64,000 bases of DNA, taken from positions 290,499 to 354,498 of the forward strand of contig CAYMPH010000003.1 in assembly GCA_964392365.1 (NCBI GenBank), written 5' to 3'. Under the pieces are notes generated by a model. That model worked only from the letters and a program-made list of their open reading frames with translations. It was not told where the DNA came from and ran no database searches. Below are positions 61,101-64,000 of the stretch, piece by piece. Position 1 is the first letter of the stretch. Each line of letters opens with the position of its first letter. Made by a program: the position numbers and the translations under genes. Origin of the DNA: CAYMPH01 sp964392365 (GTDB taxonomy: Bacteria > Spirochaetota > UBA4802 > UBA5550).

Positions 61101-62410
61101 CTGATATATTTTGAATCCTGACCGCCGATTTCAAATATAGTATCAACATCCGGATCGATTTGCCTTGCGCCGCGTGCGTGTGCTGTTATCTCATCCTTTA
61201 CAATATCAGCGCCGATAAAATCTCCGATTAAGTATCTTGCTGATCCTGTTGTGCATGCCCCAAGAATGTTAATGAATTCGCCCATATCCTGGCCGATCTC
61301 GCGAAGCCCCTGCTTGACTGCTTCTATAGGCTGGCTGCCTGTGCGGAGATATTCCTTGGCAATAATTTTTTTATTTTCATCTATAAGAACAATATTTGTG
61401 CTGATTGATCCTATATCAACGCCGAGGTATGCGTTTATTTTTTCACCCGGCTTATGAAAAGGAATATTTTCTTCTTTTGAAAGAAGATGAACATCGCGGA
61501 TAGACAGGGGTTCAAATCCTTCTTCTTTATCTACAACCTTTTTGAGATAGTCGCGGATGGAATTAAGTCCCTTGAATGGAATATTTTTATCAAACACATT
61601 ATAAGCAGCGCCGATCGCGCCGATCAGAGAATTATATTCAGGTATGATAAGCTCGCCTTGTTTGAGGCCGAGAACTTCCTCGAATGCCCTGACCATTCCT
61701 TTGTTTCTCGCTGTTCCACCGATGAATGCAACATTTTTTTCTATGGCCATATTCTTGCCTATAGTTGCCTTGAAGTTTCTTGCCATGGCAAAGCACAGAC
61801 CTGCAATGATATCGTGCTGTGCTGTTCCTTTCTGCTGAAGGTGAATCATGTCGCTCTTTGCAAAAACAGAGCATCTTCCTGCAATTCTCGGAGGATTTGC
61901 TGATTTCATGGCAAGATCGCCGAATTCATTTTCAATATTAACGCCGAGACGGGTTGCCTGCTGATCCAGAAATGCCCCTGTTCCTGCAGCACAAAGAGTA
62001 TTCATTGTAAAATTTTCTACGATAAAATCTCCAGCCTTGCCGTTGTTTCCTACAAGAATCAGCTTCGAATCCTGACCGCCGATATTTATTATTGATCTTA
62101 CGTCTTCATATAAATAGCTGATAGCCATAGTTTCAGAAATAACTTCATTTATAAATGTGGCGCCGATTATTCCTGAAATGCGTTTTCCTCCTGAACCTGT
62201 AATTCCGATTGAAGTGACTTTATTCTCAGGAAATCGCGTGAACATATCGGATAGAACATCGAGCAGAACCTGTCCCGGATGGCCTCTGTGTCGAAGGTAA
62301 TGACTTTCAAGCACATTACGATTTGAATCAAGAAAAACTATTTTAGCTGTTACAGATCCAAGATCTATTCCAATTACAATCGAATCTGAATCTTTCTGTT
62401 TTATATTCAT
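58127..62410 (-). CDS. Giant 2-hydroxyacyl-CoA dehydratase activase (double BadF/BcrA ATPase, DUF2229)
   Basis: A 1427-residue cytoplasmic iron-sulfur ATPase. Two ASKHA domains lie in tandem: about 10-285 (GIDLGSVTAKIVFLD, NIGGQDSKLILV, NTLCAAGTGAFLDQQ) and about 322-595 (GVDIGSISTNIVLIDE, EIGGQDSKYISL, KVCAAGTGSFLEEQ). The CAAGTG cysteines would hold a [4Fe-4S] cluster. A Cys-rich stretch, CKSCSNNCIINR, lies near 610, then DUF2229 (about 675-900) and a further region to the end. Relatives use ATP to drive electrons into 2-hydroxyglutaryl-CoA dehydratase or benzoyl-CoA reductase; no HgdAB-type substrate enzyme is adjacent. I start at ATG 62410, about 10 bases after GAGGAG; an in-frame start at 62479 lacks one. 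Confidence 0.88.
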   Translation of the reverse strand: MNIKQKDSDSIVIGIDLGSVTAKIVFLDSNRNVLESHYLRHRGHPGQVLLDVLSDMFTRFPENKVTSIGITGSGGKRISGIIGATFINEVISETMAISYLYEDVRSIINIGGQDSKLILVGNNGKAGDFIVENFTMNTLCAAGTGAFLDQQATRLGVNIENEFGDLAMKSANPPRIAGRCSVFAKSDMIHLQQKGTAQHDIIAGLCFAMARNFKATIGKNMAIEKNVAFIGGTARNKGMVRAFEEVLGLKQGELIIPEYNSLIGAIGAAYNVFDKNIPFKGLNSIRDYLKKVVDKEEGFEPLSIRDVHLLSKEENIPFHKPGEKINAYLGVDIGSISTNIVLIDENKKIIAKEYLRTGSQPIEAVKQGLREIGQDMGEFINILGACTTGSARYLIGDFIGADIVKDEITAHARGARQIDPDVDTIFEIGGQDSKYISLENGAIVDFEMNKVCAAGTGSFLEEQAERLSIDIKDEFSQFALCAKDPSRCGERCTVFMESDLVHHQQKGAPKEDIVAGLAYSIVYNYINKVVEGRRIGDNIFFQGGVAFNKAVTAAFETIIGKPVTVPPHHEVMGAYGAALISLDRNTREQTEKTSKFKGWDAAEQEYEIKTFECKSCSNNCIINRVSFGPESVFYYGSRCDKYDIKKDDNEALNIPDYYTIRDRLLRTTYDREVETGKGIAKIGIPLSMIIYEDFPFWKAFFTEIGCEIILSDPTNKKHINAGLETVVEETCFPIKVLHGHILELIERKVDYVFLPYMMDMWSDSPRLKETLLCTYVQAAPDLIKIAINFEKTGVKLLSPIVKPSVGQSFVVNELYKSVGIELGVSKSAVSKAVKTGRDALTRFRNRIKAEGEKAMDDLKDDEVAIALISRPYNGPDRGINLDIPRKLNSLGVKVIPMDFLPLASEDIQDELPNMYWWFGHRALSATKIIRDNPKLFPVYINNFACGPDSFSLQYFRYMMGDKPSLILEIDEHSADAGIMTRAEAFIDSLRNNLRKSYENTKDLPIGTKPDIVGKSLLTSGKKLYLPYIVDHVYALEAALKANGINAEVMPKTDDESLLWARKYTNNKECFPYIVITGDIVKQTQMPDFDSKNSAFFMPAGNGVCRLNHYESMQRLVLEDLGFPDVEVYAPTAEKAMIDMGRVNRRLPLDSWTSIVASDCIFKAFRQTKPYEINKGETEEVYKRTGKMIYNTMLTKGNIVNTMKLARREFDSIKTDKSIIKPKIGIIGEFYLRWHPYSNNNIINMIEEMGGEVVAPTVAENMLHFNHVVLNESSRKHRYGEWTNMFVSDKWQHFQENRIFKPFEDFLEIYPEPSVQELEDIAAPYSNEIIENEISISIGKARWLVEKKGISGIINLIPFTCLLGTPIAAMLKTLKEDFPDAAMTTFKFDGAADVNVRTRLEAFMHQAQQYADTRAGALKMKIKEKMLA

Positions 62411-62677
62411 GGGATAATTTCTCCTCAAATTTATCAGAATAAGGAAGGTTTGATGCTTTGTAAAAGAGTAGTTTATCAATAATACATGTATATTAAAATA
62501 AATATATTACCGATTCACAGAGCATTCCTTCAATATAAAGAAATATAGACAAAATTCAGCGGGGTCTTTAAAATACAAGTTTTTTTTGACAGGGAATTTT
62601 ACACTTTATATTGACAATAATCTTATATTTCCGATGATTAGCATTCAGATGAAGATATAGTTTATAAGGATAAATAT

Positions 62678-63475
62678 ATGACTGATAATATAAAACGCGC
62701 ATTAATCACAGGCGCTTCAGGCGGGCTTGGCCTGCAGTTTGCTCATCTACTTGCTGAAATGGGATATGATCTTGTTCTTGTCAGCAGAAATGGGAAGATG
62801 CTAAAATCATTAGCTTTAGAGCTTGAAAAAAAATATCCTGTCAAGGCGGTTGTTATGCCTGCAGATCTTTCTATTATCGGAGGCGCGAAAAAATTATATA
62901 ATCAGTGCAGAAAAAACAAACTGGAAATTTCACTTCTTGTAAATAATGCAGGGCGCGGAATGGTAGGCAGCTGTTCTGATCAGGACTGCGACGATATGGA
63001 GCAGCTTGCAGTGCTGAATTCAATATCACCTATGACACTATCGTCTCTTGCTGCTCAGGATATGATTGCTCGGGGCAGAGGGCATATTCTAAATGTCGGT
63101 TCAGTCGTGGGGCTGCAGCCGATTCCGTATTTTGCGCCATATGCTGCGAGTAAAAGTTTTGCGCACAGTTATTCTATTTCAATGCATAATGAACTTAAAA
63201 GAAAAGGCGTGACTGTTACTTGCGTTATTCCGGGATTTATGAGCACAGGCTTTGATGAAGGTGCAGGCATTACAAATAAAACTTATTTGAAAATTTCAAA
63301 CTCCAGCGCAATGGATCCGCGCAAGGTTGCTGAAATTGGACTTAATGCATTGTTCAAAGGCAGATGTGTTGCTGTAGCAGGATTCCCGAATAAAGCTGCA
63401 AATTTCTTTTCGTATCTGACTCCAAAAAGAATTACTGCCTGGCTGCTTGAGAAAAGTCTAAGGAAGCTGGTTTAA
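62678..63475 (+). CDS. Short-chain dehydrogenase/reductase
   Basis: A 265-residue NAD(P)-dependent oxidoreductase of the classical SDR family. Visible are the cofactor motif TGASGGLG (11-18), an Asp in PADLS near 63 for the adenine ring, NNAG near 87-90, the catalytic Ser in NVGSVVG, Y155 and K159 in YAASK, and PGFMSTGF after it. The C-terminal FSYLTPKRITAWLLEKSLRK resembles the DltE/YbbO-like, membrane-lipid-associated SDRs. Substrate unknown. AAGGA precedes the ATG. TTGACA at 62586 and TATATT at 62607 (15 bases apart) may be its promoter. It is divergent from the activase gene. Confidence 0.9.
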   Translation: MTDNIKRALITGASGGLGLQFAHLLAEMGYDLVLVSRNGKMLKSLALELEKKYPVKAVVMPADLSIIGGAKKLYNQCRKNKLEISLLVNNAGRGMVGSCSDQDCDDMEQLAVLNSISPMTLSSLAAQDMIARGRGHILNVGSVVGLQPIPYFAPYAASKSFAHSYSISMHNELKRKGVTVTCVIPGFMSTGFDEGAGITNKTYLKISNSSAMDPRKVAEIGLNALFKGRCVAVAGFPNKAANFFSYLTPKRITAWLLEKSLRKLV

Positions 63476-63516
63476 AAGACTATTTACTAATTCTTCTGCA
63501 TGGATCGATTTTTTTT

Positions 63517-63908
63517 TGTCATTCCGGCTGAAGCGATAGCGGAATGCCGGAATCTCATAGAGCAGTTATTATATAATGAAAAAATATTATGTATATATAA
63601 TGTCAAACAAATACAATTCTATTCTTTATGTCGGTGTAACAAATAATTTAAAACGAAGAGTGTTTGAGCATAAGGAAAAAATTGTAGAAGTTTTCAGCAG
63701 TAAATATAATTGTAGTAAGCTTGTCTGGTATGAAGAAACTGAAAATATTGAAAGTGCTATTTTGAAAGAAAAGCAAATTAAGAAATGGAAGCGAGAATAT
63801 AAGGAAAATATAATAAAAAATATGAATCAAAATTGGATTGATTTATATGAATTTATTGTATGAGATTCCGGTATTTGCAAGATTTGAAGCTGCAAAACCG
63901 GAATGACA
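63517..63908 (+). mobile_element. Palindromic element carrying a GIY-YIG nuclease gene (copy B)
   Basis: A 392-base unit. The left arm (63517-63562) and right arm (63864-63908) match the two arms of the empty 107-base copy at 2917 (42 of 46 and 43 of 45 positions). The outer ends are TGTCATTCCGG and its complement. An inner inverted repeat, CCGGAATCTCATA against TATGAGATTCCGG, includes the nuclease gene's stop codon. The gene starts 13 bases after the left arm and ends exactly where the right arm begins, so gene and arms form one unit. Confidence 0.8.
63576..63863 (+). CDS. Single-domain GIY-YIG nuclease (UPF0213-like)
   Basis: A 95-residue small nuclease. KYYVYIMSN and ILYVGVTNN stand for the GIY and YIG strands, R27 in NLKRRVFEHK and E65 in AILKEKQIKKWKREYK fit the catalytic Arg and Glu, and NWIDLYEF is the usual ending of these UPF0213/YhbQ-like proteins. 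At 95 residues it is complete. There is no Shine-Dalgarno before the ATG. It lies wholly between the two arms of a palindromic repeat that occurs without the gene at 2917, so it is probably the mobile or mobilising gene of that element. Confidence 0.85.
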   Translation: MKKYYVYIMSNKYNSILYVGVTNNLKRRVFEHKEKIVEVFSSKYNCSKLVWYEETENIESAILKEKQIKKWKREYKENIIKNMNQNWIDLYEFIV

Positions 63909-63913
63909 GGGAT

Positions 63914-64000
63914 TTAAAATCCCTTAACCCTGCGGCCTAAGAGCATGTTCTGATAACAGCGCTTGCATGCAGGGAAAAGACCATCCGGGCTGTTCCTGAG
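63914..64000 (-). CDS. Possible C-terminal end of a minus-strand gene (cut by window edge)
   Basis: The last 84 coding bases on the minus strand are open and read ...SPDGLFPACKRCYQNMLLG..., ending in a TAA at 63914-63916. The CxxC and charged tail look protein-like, and the two other minus and all three plus frames are less plausible. With only 28 residues visible I cannot name it. Confidence 0.3.
   Translation of the reverse strand, partial: LRNSPDGLFPACKRCYQNMLLGRRVKGF

Noticed and set aside
61487..61903. 138-residue + strand frame antisense to the activase
   Set aside because: Another shadow of the activase with no start signal or recognisable domain.
1..64000. rRNA, tRNA, prophage or classical insertion-sequence genes
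   Set aside because: I scanned for rRNA-like blocks, tRNA cloverleaf ends, phage structural genes and transposase motifs and saw none that I could support.

Overview
The window is AT-rich bacterial chromosome from a diderm, probably anaerobic or microaerophilic, signalling-rich organism. Lipoprotein signals, an OmpA protein and an RND pump imply an outer membrane. A lipoprotein carrying the DUF1554 domain, a family best known from Leptospira, makes a deep-branching spirochaete my first guess. That is an inference from gene content; no rRNA, tRNA or ribosomal protein gene is present to test it.

Layout. 1-6300: the end of a division and cell-wall cluster on the + strand (ftsW 3' end, murG, murC, ftsQ, ftsA, ftsZ), closed by a strong terminator. 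6500-11540: unlinked genes (PAS/Cys-motif protein, MaoC-like hydratase, DUF4349 lipoprotein, bacteriohemerythrin, nitroreductase). 11544-15600: a large RND efflux gene divergent from a TetR-type regulator. 15700-23520: envelope and metabolic genes (YD-like secreted protein, DUF6629 membrane protein, 3-hydroxyacyl-CoA dehydrogenase, seven-repeat lipoprotein, prohibitin-like protein, strictosidine-synthase-like protein). 23700-30114: signalling genes (RsbU-type phosphatase; substrate-binding lipoprotein next to a hybrid histidine kinase). 30200-33180: hydrolase, TerC protein and lipase. 33648-39527: two tandem SGNH-MBOAT acyltransferases, the second lacking both catalytic histidines. 39646-48422: methyltransferase, Fur-family regulator, two divergent exported proteins, aminotransferase, chemoreceptor, hybrid kinase. 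48575-55214: surface lipoprotein plus OmpA pair, then a kinase and AraC-type response regulator. 55405-63475: MMPL/RND exporter, giant 2-hydroxyacyl-CoA dehydratase activase, short-chain dehydrogenase. 63517-63908: a palindromic element carrying a GIY-YIG nuclease gene.

How the genes fit together. The activase, MaoC-like hydratase, 3-hydroxyacyl-CoA dehydrogenase, SDR and aminotransferase would suit amino-acid or acyl-CoA fermentation, but they are scattered and not one operon. Four kinases or phosphatases, one response regulator, one chemoreceptor and a binding-protein/kinase pair show heavy investment in sensing.

The most interesting signals are small repeats. The palindromic sequence between murC and ftsQ is an empty copy of the element at the window's right end: both arms match almost base for base, and the GIY-YIG gene fills the middle of the other copy. 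A third element at 44050 has the same TGTCATTCC-type ends. Also notable are the catalytically altered second MBOAT copy, a lone 32-base sequence resembling a type I-C CRISPR repeat, and several other palindromic repeats between genes.
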